Source: Paenibacillus solanacearum
Lineage (GTDB): Bacteria > Bacillota > Bacilli > Paenibacillales > NBRC-103111
Reading direction: 5' to 3'
DNA length: 64,000 nucleotides
NCBI RefSeq assembly: GCF_910593845.1
Contig: NZ_CAJVAS010000008.1
Span: 1-64,000, forward strand
Positions 1-8,499 of the stretch are shown here, in pieces. The position numbers and the translations under genes were made by a program. The notes below the pieces were generated by a model, which saw only the letters and a program-made list of their open reading frames with translations, was not told where the DNA came from and ran no database searches. The first letter of the stretch is position 1. Every line of letters begins with the position of its first letter.

Positions 1-33
1 AATCATCTACTCTCACCTACTTTTCGTGATGCC

Positions 34-279
34 TTAATTATACAGTAAAAAAGGTACAGCCTCCTCAATTTTCTTGAAGGACTGTACCTTTTTCGTATGA
101 AAGGACTTTTTCAGTGGCCTCGCCATTAGCGGCGTGCCTCGTTTGGCCTGGTGGTCGGACGGGAGCTCGGAGAGGATCGGCTGCGTCAGCTTCAGGCTTC
201 GAAGGCCCCAGATCAGCAGCGGGCAGCACACGGCGGTAGCAGCAAAAGCAATGAATACGGAAAACAGTACGGGATTCAC
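34..279 (-). pseudogene. Truncated MraY-like phospho-MurNAc-pentapeptide transferase remnant
   Basis: The reading frame encodes one hydrophobic segment followed by a stretch ending SDHQAKRGTPLMA. This matches the first membrane helix and the H-x-K-x-GTPTM motif at the N-terminus of MraY, the enzyme making lipid I. Homology stops after about 55 residues; the remaining codons read through a terminator hairpin and end at position 34, whereas MraY is about 320 residues. All catalytic aspartates are missing, so it cannot be an active transferase. A GTG at 279 with GAGGTG upstream is the best start. It may be the leftover of a paralogue deletion or a small membrane peptide that kept its own promoter and terminator. 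Confidence 0.6.
47..93 (-). terminator. Rho-independent terminator of the MraY-like remnant
   Basis: An inverted repeat pairs AAAAAGGTACAG with CTGTACCTTTTT around a loop that can itself partly pair. Read on the minus strand it is followed by a T-run. It lies inside the tail of the remnant reading frame. Confidence 0.7.
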
Positions 280-491
280 GGTAAGCACCTCGACTTTCGC
301 ATAAAGAGCGATTCATATCTTCATGCTTCATCTTTATCCGGATTGTCCCTGTTTAAAAGTGAAACTTTTAGGCGGTACATTTCCTGTTTTTGGCTGAGCC
401 AACCGCAAATAGGCTTTGATGTTCATCCGGCAGCTTCAGCGCGCTGTGAGCCGCCGCCGCTGACTGCCGAGCTCGTGACTCGCTGCGGGTT

Positions 492-1373
492 CTATAGCAA
501 ACGGGACATTAGCCGCTGGGCAGCGGCGGAGACGGGGACGTCTTTCAGCGTAATGAGGCCGATGCGCCGGGGCGGAATCGGCGTATCGAGCCGCACCTCG
601 AACAGCTTGCCCGAGCGCAGCTCATCCCCTATGAAATCGGTGATGACACAGGCCACGCCGAGACCGATCCCGGCAAACTGCAGCAGCAGGTCGACGCTGC
701 CCAGTTCAAATTCCGGCCGAAGCTGGACGCCTTGACTTTCGGCATACCGGTCAACGTAGCGGCGAGTGCTGCTCCCGCGTTCCAGCAGAATGAGCGGATA
801 TTCGAGCAGCTCTTGCAGCGAAACGGCGCGGTCTGCGAGCTGCTCCCTATACCTCACGCCCGCCACGAAGCCGTCTTGAATCGCCATGCCTTCGCGGACA
901 TGGATCTGCTTGTCCTCCAGCGGCAGGTTGACGATTCCGAAATCGATGTGGCCTTCCTTCAGGAGTGCGAGCGTTTCAAGGGTCGTACGATTCGTAACCT
1001 GCAGGCGGATGGCCGGAAAATCGCGGTGAAACGACTCCAGATGCGGCAGCAAATAGTGGCGGCACAGCGTATCGCCGGCGCCGATCTTGACTTCGCCGGC
1101 CATCAACTGGTGCATTTCGCCGATTTTACGTTCGCCCGTCTCCATGAAGTGGTAAGCCTGCTCGATATATTTGAACAAAAGGTCGCCTTCTGCCGTCAGT
1201 TTGACGCCCTTGGAGGTGCGGAAGAACAGCTGGCCGCCCAATTTTTTCTCTAGCTGCTTGATCGTATGGCTGACGGCCGGCTGGGTCAAAAACAGCTCCT
1301 CCGCAGCTTTGGAAATGTTCCCGATTTTGCCGACGGTATAAAAGACACGATACCATTCCATATTGGCGATCAT
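492..1373 (-). CDS. LysR-family transcriptional regulator
   Basis: A 293-residue protein with an N-terminal winged helix (about residues 1-62, containing GNISKAAEELFLTQPAVSHT) and a LysR substrate-binding domain after it. The start ATG at 1373 lies 8 bases after AAGGAG; an in-frame upstream ATG at 1406 has no such site. It is divergently transcribed from the PurA-like gene at 1483 across an AT-rich gap of about 110 bases, the usual LysR arrangement in which the regulator controls the neighbour and itself. The inducer cannot be read from the sequence. The subfamily resembles CysL/CbbR-type regulators in overall shape only. Confidence 0.93.
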   Translation of the reverse strand: MIANMEWYRVFYTVGKIGNISKAAEELFLTQPAVSHTIKQLEKKLGGQLFFRTSKGVKLTAEGDLLFKYIEQAYHFMETGERKIGEMHQLMAGEVKIGAGDTLCRHYLLPHLESFHRDFPAIRLQVTNRTTLETLALLKEGHIDFGIVNLPLEDKQIHVREGMAIQDGFVAGVRYREQLADRAVSLQELLEYPLILLERGSSTRRYVDRYAESQGVQLRPEFELGSVDLLLQFAGIGLGVACVITDFIGDELRSGKLFEVRLDTPIPPRRIGLITLKDVPVSAAAQRLMSRLL

Positions 1374-1482
1374 GACATAAACTCCTTTTATGGCAGATAT
1401 AATCATTATTCATTATATTTATGGTATGTACATCCACTATAATACGGTTGAAAGCAAAATCACAAGCAGAAGGCGGGATAAT

Positions 1483-2760
1483 ATGAGTGTTACGGCGATT
1501 GTAGGCGCGAATTGGGGAGACGAGGGGAAGGGTAAAATAACCGACGCTCTGGCGGCTGAAGCCAAGGTGGTCGTTCGCTATCAGGGCGGAAGCAATGCGG
1601 GGCATACAATTATTAACGAGTACGGGAAATTTTCGCTGCATCTGCTGCCGTCCGGCGTATTCCATCCGCATATCATCAACGTGATCGGACCTGGCGTGGC
1701 GCTGAACGTAGCGGATTTGATGGCGGAGCTGGACGCGCTGGAAGCCAGAGGCGTGCCGAAGCCAGAGCTGCGCATTTCCGACCGGGTGCAGCTGGTGCTG
1801 CCGTTTCATATGCTGTTCGATCAGTTGGAGGAGGAGCGGCTCGGCGCGCGGGGGTTCGGTTCGACGCGCAAAGGGATCGCTCCGTTCTATGCGGATAAGT
1901 ACGCAAAGCTCGGCATCCAGGCGGGTGAGCTGGCGGACCCAGTGCGGTTGAAAGAACGGGTTGAATCGGCGGTCGCAGCCAAAAACGTGCTGCTCACCGA
2001 ATGGTACCGGGAAACGCCTATCGAGACGGAAACGCTCGTTGAACAGCTGCTGAAGGACGGGGAGAGACTGAAGCCGTATTTATGCGATACGACCGCGCTG
2101 CTCCATGAAGCGCTCGAACGCCATGAGCGGATTGTGGTCGAAGGTCAGCTGGGGGCGCTGCGCGATCCCGACCACGGCATCTATCCGTTCTCGACCTCTT
2201 CTTCAACGCTGGCCGGCTTTGCCGCCGTTGGAGCGGGGCTGCCACCATACTCGATCGATCGCGTCGTCGCGGTGGTGAAAGCTTATTCCAGCTGCGTCGG
2301 AACAGGACCGTTCGTGACGGAGCTGCACGGAGAGGAAGCCGGCGAATTGCGCGCAAGGGGTGGCGATGCAGGCGAATATGGAGCGACAACAGGCCGGCCT
2401 CGACGCGTCGGCTGGTTCGATGCGGTGGCCACTCGTTACGGGTGCCGGGTGCAGGGTGCGACCGAAGCTGCCTTGACGAACCTGGACGTGCTCGGCTACT
2501 TGGACGAAATTCCGGTATGCATCGGGTATCGGATCGACGGCGAAGTGACGGAACGGTTCCCGGTCACGGCCTTGCTGGACCGGGCGGAGCCGGTGTACAC
2601 CGTGCTTCCGGGCTGGAAGGAAAACATAACGGACATACGCTCGTTCGACGATCTGCCGGAGCGAGCCCAAGCGTATGTACGGATGATCGAGGAGCAGATC
2701 GGTGTGCCGGTTCGCATGATTTCGGTTGGACCGAAACGCGATCAAATGTTCCGTAAATGA
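1483..2760 (+). CDS. purA: Divergent adenylosuccinate synthetase homologue
   Basis: The 425-residue protein has the PurA fold signatures: GANWGDEGKGK (P-loop with the catalytic Asp), GGSNAGHT, and the aspartate-binding loop ATTGRPRRVGW. PurA joins IMP and aspartate using GTP to make adenylosuccinate. Several positions that contact IMP in the E. coli enzyme differ: the usual GAQG reads GQLG, GTTGRGIGP reads GSTRKGIAP, and the ARRG segment reads AKLG. The gene is beside a divergent LysR regulator rather than the purA neighbours usual in Bacillales. It could be a diverged sole PurA or a paralogue acting on another purine nucleotide or analogue. The start ATG is preceded by AAGGCGGG. Confidence 0.85.
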   Translation: MSVTAIVGANWGDEGKGKITDALAAEAKVVVRYQGGSNAGHTIINEYGKFSLHLLPSGVFHPHIINVIGPGVALNVADLMAELDALEARGVPKPELRISDRVQLVLPFHMLFDQLEEERLGARGFGSTRKGIAPFYADKYAKLGIQAGELADPVRLKERVESAVAAKNVLLTEWYRETPIETETLVEQLLKDGERLKPYLCDTTALLHEALERHERIVVEGQLGALRDPDHGIYPFSTSSSTLAGFAAVGAGLPPYSIDRVVAVVKAYSSCVGTGPFVTELHGEEAGELRARGGDAGEYGATTGRPRRVGWFDAVATRYGCRVQGATEAALTNLDVLGYLDEIPVCIGYRIDGEVTERFPVTALLDRAEPVYTVLPGWKENITDIRSFDDLPERAQAYVRMIEEQIGVPVRMISVGPKRDQMFRK

Positions 2761-2871
2761 ACCGAATCGGACATATTTCTCTATGATCTTCAGCGAAATG
2801 TATAGTATACTGAGAGTCGGTCTCTTCGAACGGAGACGGAAGTCAACGCTGGATCAAAGGGGACGCGCAGT

Positions 2872-3963
2872 ATGAAATTCGATGTGGAATTCATTTCTTT
2901 TTTTGTCGTGCAAACGGATGGGGAAGAAGGACAGGGCGGCAAACGCTCCAAGCATTACGTGACGATGGACGGATACGATTATGCGGAGAGCGAGCTGAGC
3001 GCGTTTTTGGACGGAGAGTTTGCCAAGACGGCGAAGCGCAAGGCCGAGCGCAATCCGAAGGCGGAACAGGTGCCGACCAAGATCGGCATGTTCATGACCG
3101 AGCCGGGGTATGATCTGGACTCCAATCCGAACTATAATTTGTTTGCCAGGCTGCGGACAGCCTCGACGCTGGATCAGTTCATGGGACATGCCGACGAGCT
3201 GGTTACGACGTATATGGACGCCAGTGCGGTGCGAGGCGGGGCGATGTTTATCGTTCGCGCCAAGCTGAATCAATATTTCGATGAGCCGTTTTTGTTCGTG
3301 TTCAAGTGCGATTTCGAGCAAAAAATCGCGCGGATTACGGACGAGCGCAGCTTGCTGAATAAAGTGGAAATGGCGATCAACGCCAAAAACTTGAAATCGA
3401 TCATGTACCCGCACATGCCGGAACCCGGCATGATGGAGGTGCGCGAGCTGAAAATTCATCAGTCGTCCCACGCCAACTATTTCGAAGACTTTCTCAAATA
3501 CGTCGAGTATGAAAAATCGGTGCCGGAGCTGATGAACGAGCAGGTGCTCGGTTTCGTGCAGCAGTACGTCGAGCAAGTATACGAGGATCAGCCCGAAGTG
3601 ATAGAACGGGAATTGGAAGAAATGGACCTGTGGGCGCACAGCGACAAGCGCGAGCTGCAGGAAAAGTGGGAGCCGCAGCAGGTCGTCGAAGCGGCTTCGA
3701 TCATGGTCGAGCAAAAGCCGGATCTCGAGCTGAAGCTGAAGCTGGGGCATATGGCAATCAAAGCGCTGCTCGCCGACTTCGGCGACCGCCTGCATATCGC
3801 GAAGCAGGGCGAACGTTACGTCGTCGTCATGGAAGGGGACTGGCTTCAGTTTGAGCGGGGCATTTCGCCGATCGAGCTGCTTGCGCCGGAGCCGCTGGAC
3901 GTGCTCGTGGAGCGGCTGAAGCGGAAGATTATGGAGGAAGAGCGGGAAGAAGTGTTCAGCTAG
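2872..3963 (+). CDS. DUF3900-like protein of unknown function
   Basis: A 363-residue soluble protein without signal peptide or membrane segments and rich in Glu and Lys. I believe it belongs to the Bacillales DUF3900 group; this is recall, not a search. The middle part (about 120-240, GGAMFIVRAKLNQYFDEPF, then a helical segment with HQSSHANYFEDFLKYV) has a pattern reminiscent of nucleoid-associated NdpA/YejK proteins, but the likeness is weak. It is transcribed alone, with an AT-rich TATAGTATACT element about 60 bases upstream. Long stretches of structured non-coding DNA follow it. Confidence 0.75.
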   Translation: MKFDVEFISFFVVQTDGEEGQGGKRSKHYVTMDGYDYAESELSAFLDGEFAKTAKRKAERNPKAEQVPTKIGMFMTEPGYDLDSNPNYNLFARLRTASTLDQFMGHADELVTTYMDASAVRGGAMFIVRAKLNQYFDEPFLFVFKCDFEQKIARITDERSLLNKVEMAINAKNLKSIMYPHMPEPGMMEVRELKIHQSSHANYFEDFLKYVEYEKSVPELMNEQVLGFVQQYVEQVYEDQPEVIERELEEMDLWAHSDKRELQEKWEPQQVVEAASIMVEQKPDLELKLKLGHMAIKALLADFGDRLHIAKQGERYVVVMEGDWLQFERGISPIELLAPEPLDVLVERLKRKIMEEEREEVFS

Positions 3964-4400
3964 GGCTGCGGGGAAGACACGGGAGAGTCGAGTCGCTGGA
4001 AATCATGTATAGTTGGAATACATGAGGGAATATCATTGGAGAAACAGAAAGTGTGATAGTGGGTATAACGGTGGTATTCGTTAGGCAAACTGCACTAATT
4101 TGTGCCCAAACCGCCGATTTGAGGCTTCTTGTTGCCTAAAGCGAGTTATTCAGAGGCCTTCCCCTCTGAATAATCGGGCTAGCACTACTGCAAGTCTCTT
4201 AACGCTCGTTTGTCCCTTTTTTAGTTGGTTTAACCCAAGGAATAATGGGCTAAACCATACTATTGTTATGGTTCCATCGGGAAACGACGTCCGAAGGCTC
4301 TCCGATGGCTAAATGGCTTCAAAGGTCGCAAAGGCCTAAAATGGCGCGAATACGACAATAGATAACATTAACCGTGTTAAATCATTCAATCGCCATTAAC

Positions 4401-4470
4401 ACCAATAGAACCCATCGCGCCAATAACATCAATAAACCAATAGAGCCAATAGAACCAATAGAACTCAGTA
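4401..4470. repeat. Imperfect 9-bp tandem repeats (CCAATAGAA type)
   Basis: About seven consecutive 9-base units related to CCAATAGAA can be read, the last three nearly identical. The unit is too short and has no spacers, so this is not a CRISPR array. Confidence 0.6.
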
Positions 4471-4522
4471 GCCAGCAGCATCAATGGCATCGATGTGGCA
4501 TAGGCACTGCGTTCCACAGCAG

Positions 4523-4584
4523 ATAAGTAAATGGCATCCAGCACTCCATTCCAAGGAAGGGAGGAGAGGATGCCATTTACTTAT
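4523..4584. repeat. Long perfect inverted repeat (17-bp arms)
   Basis: ATAAGTAAATGGCATCC at 4523-4539 is repeated in inverse at 4568-4584. The 28-base spacer contains a second, nested 9-bp stem (4544-4552 with 4555-4563, one mismatch), separated by a symmetric 4-base internal loop. The whole would fold into one rod. It lies between convergent genes and could terminate transcription in both directions, although neither side has a long T-run. Confidence 0.7.
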
Positions 4585-4667
4585 TTCTATCGCGGGCACG
4601 ATAGTTGTCCGCGGGGCTGAGCTGTCGTCTAACGGAAACGAAGATGCCGTAACATAACCATAAATCG

Positions 4668-6392
4668 CTACCTGCTCCGCTTTCGCTTGCCTTGTCCGAC
4701 GACATCGAGCAGCAGCTCGCCGCTCTCCTGCGTCTCCCACGTCGCGGCGAAGCGCACGTTGTGCGAGACGCCGAGGATGTCGTAGCGCTGGGCGAGATGC
4801 TGCCGCGCCGCGCCGATGATCAGCGAGTGCAGGCGCAGCTGCTTCTCCGCGCCGAGCGCGGCGAGCTTCTCGCGCACCGGCGGCGAGATCGCGCCGACGC
4901 CGTCGGTGACCATGACGAAGTCGGCGTCATGGTAGCGGGGCTGCGCGGACACGAGCTCGATGCCCCGCCGGAGCGGGGCGTCGAAATGCGTGCCGCCGCC
5001 GAAGGCCAGCTGCGACAAGGCGTAGAACGCGGGCCAATCGGGCTTCCGCCAGTAGAGCGGACGCTCGATCAGCTCGCCGCTCGCGCCGAACAGCAGCAGC
5101 ATGAAGTCGCGGCGTTCGAGCAGGCTGAACGCCGCGAACGTCGCCGTGAACAGCTGGGCGAGCCGGAGCTTGCCGCCGCGCATCGAGTAGGACGTATCGA
5201 GCATGCAGATGACGGGGCCTTTGAGCGGCTCCTCGGTCCAGCCGGAGATGTTGTACGTCAGCAGCTTGCGCTCCAGCCAGTTGACGAGAAAATACGACTC
5301 GTAGTCTTCGTCGGCCAGCAGGCTCGCTTCGGAGGGCAGCATATGCGTAATGTCGCCGGACTGCCGCAGATCGTCGTAATTTTCCGGAACGCGGGGCGAG
5401 CGGGTCTTCCGGCGCATCGCTTTCAACTGCTGTACTTGCCGCCCGACCTCCTGCACGAACGCGACAAGCTCCGGATGCCGCTTCAGCTTCTCCAGCCATT
5501 CCATATAATGGGCAAACTGTTGGCGGTGCAGCTTGCCCAGATCGCTGCCCCAGCGGCGGTTCGCGATTTGCTGGCTGGCCTGCAGCAGTTCGGATACATT
5601 CAGGCTCTCCGTCTCTTCCCGGCCGAGCGATTCCTTCAAGGAACGGCTGAGCCAGGCGCCGAGCTGCTCCTCAAGCTGCCGGAACGTCTCCTGCTCCCGG
5701 CGGGAGAGCCGGTCCAGCTGCTTCTCGCGCTGTGCCAGCTCCGTCTCCGCCTTCTGCAGCTTGAGCCGCAGCTTGTCGCGGCGCACGAAGTCGACGCGCA
5801 TCTCCTCCTGCAGCGAACGGATGCGCTCCTTCAGCGCGGCGATTTCCGCCTCGGCCAGCGGCCTGCTGTCAAGCGCGGCCTGCTTCTCCTCCACGTTGCG
5901 CTTGCCCTGCTGCAGCGTGTAGCCGACGAGCTTGAGCTGCTCGATCTGCTTGTCCGACAGCCGCTCGCTCATCTGCATCGGGTCCTCGCCTTGCTGCTGC
6001 TGCCGGTCGTTCATCCCGATCGTCAGCAGCTGGCGCTCTTCCTGCTTGCGCCGCTTCACTTCCTCCTCGAAGCTGCTCGTCAGCCACATCAGCGCTTTGA
6101 GCGCCGTCTTGAACGATGCGTTCACTTCGCCTTCGGTCCGCGGATGGATCGTCCGGTAAAAGTGCTGCTGCTGCAGCTGCACGACCAGCCAGCGGTGAAA
6201 CGGCGTTTCCTCGGCGCCGCGGTCGATCTCGGGGCGCTTCTGATAAAAGCACATGAAAAAATCGGCGAACAGCTCGACGGAAAACCAGGAGGTACGCGCC
6301 TTCGCCTCGCGAATCCATTCCTGCGCGGTTCGCGAGGAGTGAACGTAGCCGTCAAACACATAGCGGTCGATGCGCGCCGCACGGATGATCAT
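4668..6392 (-). CDS. VWA-domain protein, ViaA-like partner of the adjacent MoxR ATPase
   Basis: A 574-residue protein in three parts: an N-terminal helical region (1-130), a central heptad-rich coiled coil (about 135-240, Lys/Glu/Gln-rich), and a C-terminal von Willebrand A domain (about 390-560). The VWA domain carries the metal-ion-dependent adhesion site DTSYSM near residue 396, GGGTHFD and VTDG. It begins 26 bases after the stop of the RavA-like ATPase and has GAGGTG 7 bases before its ATG, so the two form an operon. MoxR/VWA pairs usually work as chaperone systems inserting cofactors or remodelling complexes; E. coli ViaA is 483 residues. The target here is not indicated by neighbours. 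Confidence 0.88.
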   Translation of the reverse strand: MIIRAARIDRYVFDGYVHSSRTAQEWIREAKARTSWFSVELFADFFMCFYQKRPEIDRGAEETPFHRWLVVQLQQQHFYRTIHPRTEGEVNASFKTALKALMWLTSSFEEEVKRRKQEERQLLTIGMNDRQQQQGEDPMQMSERLSDKQIEQLKLVGYTLQQGKRNVEEKQAALDSRPLAEAEIAALKERIRSLQEEMRVDFVRRDKLRLKLQKAETELAQREKQLDRLSRREQETFRQLEEQLGAWLSRSLKESLGREETESLNVSELLQASQQIANRRWGSDLGKLHRQQFAHYMEWLEKLKRHPELVAFVQEVGRQVQQLKAMRRKTRSPRVPENYDDLRQSGDITHMLPSEASLLADEDYESYFLVNWLERKLLTYNISGWTEEPLKGPVICMLDTSYSMRGGKLRLAQLFTATFAAFSLLERRDFMLLLFGASGELIERPLYWRKPDWPAFYALSQLAFGGGTHFDAPLRRGIELVSAQPRYHDADFVMVTDGVGAISPPVREKLAALGAEKQLRLHSLIIGAARQHLAQRYDILGVSHNVRFAATWETQESGELLLDVVGQGKRKRSR

Positions 6393-6418
6393 ATGCTTTC
6401 ACCTCGCTATGCTTCCTT

Positions 6419-7720
6419 TTACAGCGTGTAGTCGTATTCCACGCCGGGGATTTCACGGTCGAACAGCGTGCGGTACAAGCCCTGCAGCGTTTGCAAAATA
6501 CGTTCGCCCTGAATCCGCAAGTGCGTGTACTTCACCGCATATTGGGCCGTTTGCAGCAGCAGGAAATTGCGGTTGCGGATATACCCGGGCAAATCCTTCT
6601 CCCGCTGCAGCCAAAGGATCAGCTTGCCGCGCAGCTCGCGCGCCGTTTCCTCCAGCTCGAGGCGGCACTCCTCCAGGTTCGCTTTTGCCTTCTCCTGGTC
6701 TTCCTTGCTCATCCGGCCGCCGACTTCCTTCTTGAACTGGAATGCATGCAGCTCGTCCTCCTTGCCCGCCCAATGCTTGGCGATCCGGTCGTATTTGCGG
6801 ATGGGCAGCTCGCGTTCCGTTTCCTGCCCGAGCGCCTCTTGAAACGCCTTCTGGAATATCTCCTGCAGCGCGGTCGCATCCTCCGGGAAGTCCCAGAGCA
6901 TATGCGGGGTATAGACGGTATCCCACACATTCACTTCACTGCGCCTGTTCAGGGCGGCCGACGTTTTCCAGACATGTCCGATTTTGCGCCAGCGGCGGTC
7001 GGAGAGGGCGAATTCTTTTGCTTCCATGCTCGTTTTGAGCTGGTACAGCATATAGATCAGCGTCTCCGGAATCGTCACATCGCGGACGGCGGCCTGCACA
7101 GTCTCCGCGTCCTTCAGGGACAGCAGCGCCGGCAGCGGCTCGTCCGGCAGCTGAAACATCCGTTCGTAGCTCGACATATGCTTCAAATAACCGACCTCGT
7201 ACCGGATCAGGAACCGGTCGTATAACGCGGCGAGCTGCTCGTTTTCCTCGGGAAGCTCGTTGGATGCCGCGATCAGGAAGACGAGGGGGGCTTGCTGTTT
7301 TTCCCGGCCGTTGAAGAAGACCCGTTCGTTCAAGATCGACAGCAAGGAATTCAGGATCGCGCTGTTCGCTTTGAAAATTTCATCCAGGAAGGCGAAGTCG
7401 GCGGCTGGCAAATAACCGTCCGTCTGCCGCACATACCGGTCCTGCTTGAGCTGCTGAAGCGACACCGGACCGAACATTTCATCCGGCGTCGTGAACCGGG
7501 TCAGCAAATAGTCGAACCAGCGGCCTCCGCCGAACAGCTGGGAGACCGCGCGGGCAAGCTGCGATTTGGCCGTTCCCGGCGGACCGACGAGCAGGGCGTT
7601 CTCGTGGCTCATCAAGCCGAGCAGCAGCAGCCGGATCAGCTCCTCCCGTTCCAGGAAGCGCGCCTCCAGCAGGCGGATCGCTTCCTCCATGTTGCGTTGA
7701 ATGGACTGCATCTCGTTCAT
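6419..7720 (-). CDS. MoxR/RavA-family AAA+ ATPase
   Basis: A 433-residue AAA+ protein. Walker A is GPPGTAKS at about 46-53, Walker B is in FAFLDEIFK, sensor 1 is the AASNELPEE segment, and the arginine finger follows in YDRFLIRY. The sequence after residue 280 is helical and corresponds to the RavA C-terminal part, though the protein is shorter than E. coli RavA (498). The ATG at 7720 has no Shine-Dalgarno sequence of its own; it lies 5 bases after the stop of a 28-codon ORF that does have one, so translation by termination-reinitiation is likely. The in-frame ATG at 7783 also lacks a site. Confidence 0.9.
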   Translation of the reverse strand: MNEMQSIQRNMEEAIRLLEARFLEREELIRLLLLGLMSHENALLVGPPGTAKSQLARAVSQLFGGGRWFDYLLTRFTTPDEMFGPVSLQQLKQDRYVRQTDGYLPAADFAFLDEIFKANSAILNSLLSILNERVFFNGREKQQAPLVFLIAASNELPEENEQLAALYDRFLIRYEVGYLKHMSSYERMFQLPDEPLPALLSLKDAETVQAAVRDVTIPETLIYMLYQLKTSMEAKEFALSDRRWRKIGHVWKTSAALNRRSEVNVWDTVYTPHMLWDFPEDATALQEIFQKAFQEALGQETERELPIRKYDRIAKHWAGKEDELHAFQFKKEVGGRMSKEDQEKAKANLEECRLELEETARELRGKLILWLQREKDLPGYIRNRNFLLLQTAQYAVKYTHLRIQGERILQTLQGLYRTLFDREIPGVEYDYTL

Positions 7721-7725
7721 CGTCG

Positions 7726-7812
7726 TTATTGCCGCATGCCAGATGGCCCGATACCCGGACCCTTGCGCGGGCCGACAGCGCATTTCTGCATGGCCGCGTC
7801 CGCTACCGGCAT
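7726..7812 (-). CDS. Putative 28-residue leader peptide upstream of the RavA-like gene
   Basis: A short ORF starts at ATG 7812, four bases after a full AAGGAGGT site, and ends with TAA at 7728-7726, five bases before the ATG of the ATPase gene. It is in a different frame from the ATPase. The peptide is rich in Gly, Pro, Ala and contains one Cys. No other strong ribosome binding site exists for the ATPase, so this ORF probably loads ribosomes for it. A sequencing frameshift or real frameshift that detached the true N-terminus is the alternative. Confidence 0.5.
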   Translation of the reverse strand: MPVADAAMQKCAVGPRKGPGIGPSGMRQ

Positions 7813-7963
7813 GCGTACCTCCTTCGGCGAAAAATAAGTGGCATGAATATCGTTCCTATTGTAACAAACCTCCATTCTTTTCTCTAATGGGCATGGATTT
7901 TAATTCCATCCGCATTCATGCTACAATGAGCATATATTCCATGAGGACAAGGGGAGATAAGGT

Positions 7964-8446
7964 ATGTCGGTATATTCCTTTACGGTCAAGACCATTGACG
8001 GGGAGCAGCAGTCGCTCGCCGATTACAAAGGGAACGTGCTGCTGATCGTCAATACGGCGAGCGCATGCGGTTTGACGCCTCACTACAAAGGACTGCAATC
8101 GCTGTACGAAGCATACAAGGATCAAGGCTTCGCCGTTCTCGGGTTTCCGTGCAACCAGTTTGCCGGACAAGAACCGGGGACGGAGGAGGAGATCAAGCAA
8201 TTTTGCGAGCTGAATTACAACGTCACGTTCCCGATGTTCGCCAAAGTGAATGTAAAAGGGGAAAACGCGCATCCGCTGTTCCGTTATTTGGTGGATAATG
8301 TGCCGGAGCCGTACCGGACCGGGGAGATCGAATGGAACTTCGCTAAATTTCTCGTGAACAGGGAAGGCGACGTCGTGAAGCAGTTCGGCGCACGCACGGA
8401 ACCGGCGTTGCTGGAAGAAGACATTGCCGCCGAATTGAAGAAGTAA
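7964..8446 (+). CDS. bsaA: Glutathione peroxidase-family thiol peroxidase
   Basis: A 160-residue cytoplasmic protein of the GPx family. The peroxidatic Cys is in NTASACGLT (about residue 35), the second conserved motif is GFPCNQF with its Gln, and WNF supplies the Trp/Asn of the active site. It uses Cys in place of selenocysteine; bacterial members are generally reduced by thioredoxin and remove organic and hydrogen peroxides. It is transcribed divergently from the RavA/VWA operon, with a TACAAT -10-like element at about 7921, and is followed by its own terminator. Confidence 0.95.
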   Translation: MSVYSFTVKTIDGEQQSLADYKGNVLLIVNTASACGLTPHYKGLQSLYEAYKDQGFAVLGFPCNQFAGQEPGTEEEIKQFCELNYNVTFPMFAKVNVKGENAHPLFRYLVDNVPEPYRTGEIEWNFAKFLVNREGDVVKQFGARTEPALLEEDIAAELKK

Positions 8447-8458
8447 GGAAACGCGAAC

Positions 8459-8491
8459 AAGCCGCCCGTTCAATGACGGACGGCTTTGTTT
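8459..8491 (+). terminator. Terminator after the glutathione peroxidase gene
   Basis: AAGCCGCCCGT pairs with ACGGACGGCTT around a six-base loop and is followed by TTGTTT. It sits between convergent genes. Confidence 0.75.
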
Positions 8492-8499
8492 GCAATCGT

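Larger units (their letters stand above)
3964..4667. other. Gene-poor region of about 700 bp with several hairpins and short repeats
   Basis: The space between two convergent genes holds no convincing gene. It contains at least four separate inverted repeats: 4146-4156/4163-4173 (perfect, 11 bp), 4226-4237/4246-4257 (one mismatch), 4274-4280/4302-4308 (perfect, 7 bp) and 4523-4539/4568-4584 (perfect, 17 bp), plus a run of 9-bp repeats at 4401-4470. Composition is more AT-rich than neighbouring genes. A 70-codon ORF at 4100-4312 spans the hairpins and looks accidental. The arrangement could be an interspersed non-coding element or a decayed mobile fragment. Confidence 0.6.

Noticed and set aside
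1483..2760. PurZ-type (2-aminoadenine pathway) enzyme
   Set aside because: The catalytic Asp in WGDEGKGK is kept, whereas PurZ proteins as I recall them lack it; no phage genes are near.
4100..4312. 70-codon ORF in the hairpin region
   Set aside because: It spans three inverted repeats, lacks a ribosome site and has no coding-like composition.
4401..4470. Short tandem repeats considered as a CRISPR array
   Set aside because: Units are 9 bp, contiguous and degenerate, with no spacers and no cas genes nearby.
4692..6431. Plus-strand 579-codon open frame opposite the VWA gene
   Set aside because: It mirrors the codon pattern of the VWA gene, has low-complexity Leu/Arg/Gln composition and no ribosome site.
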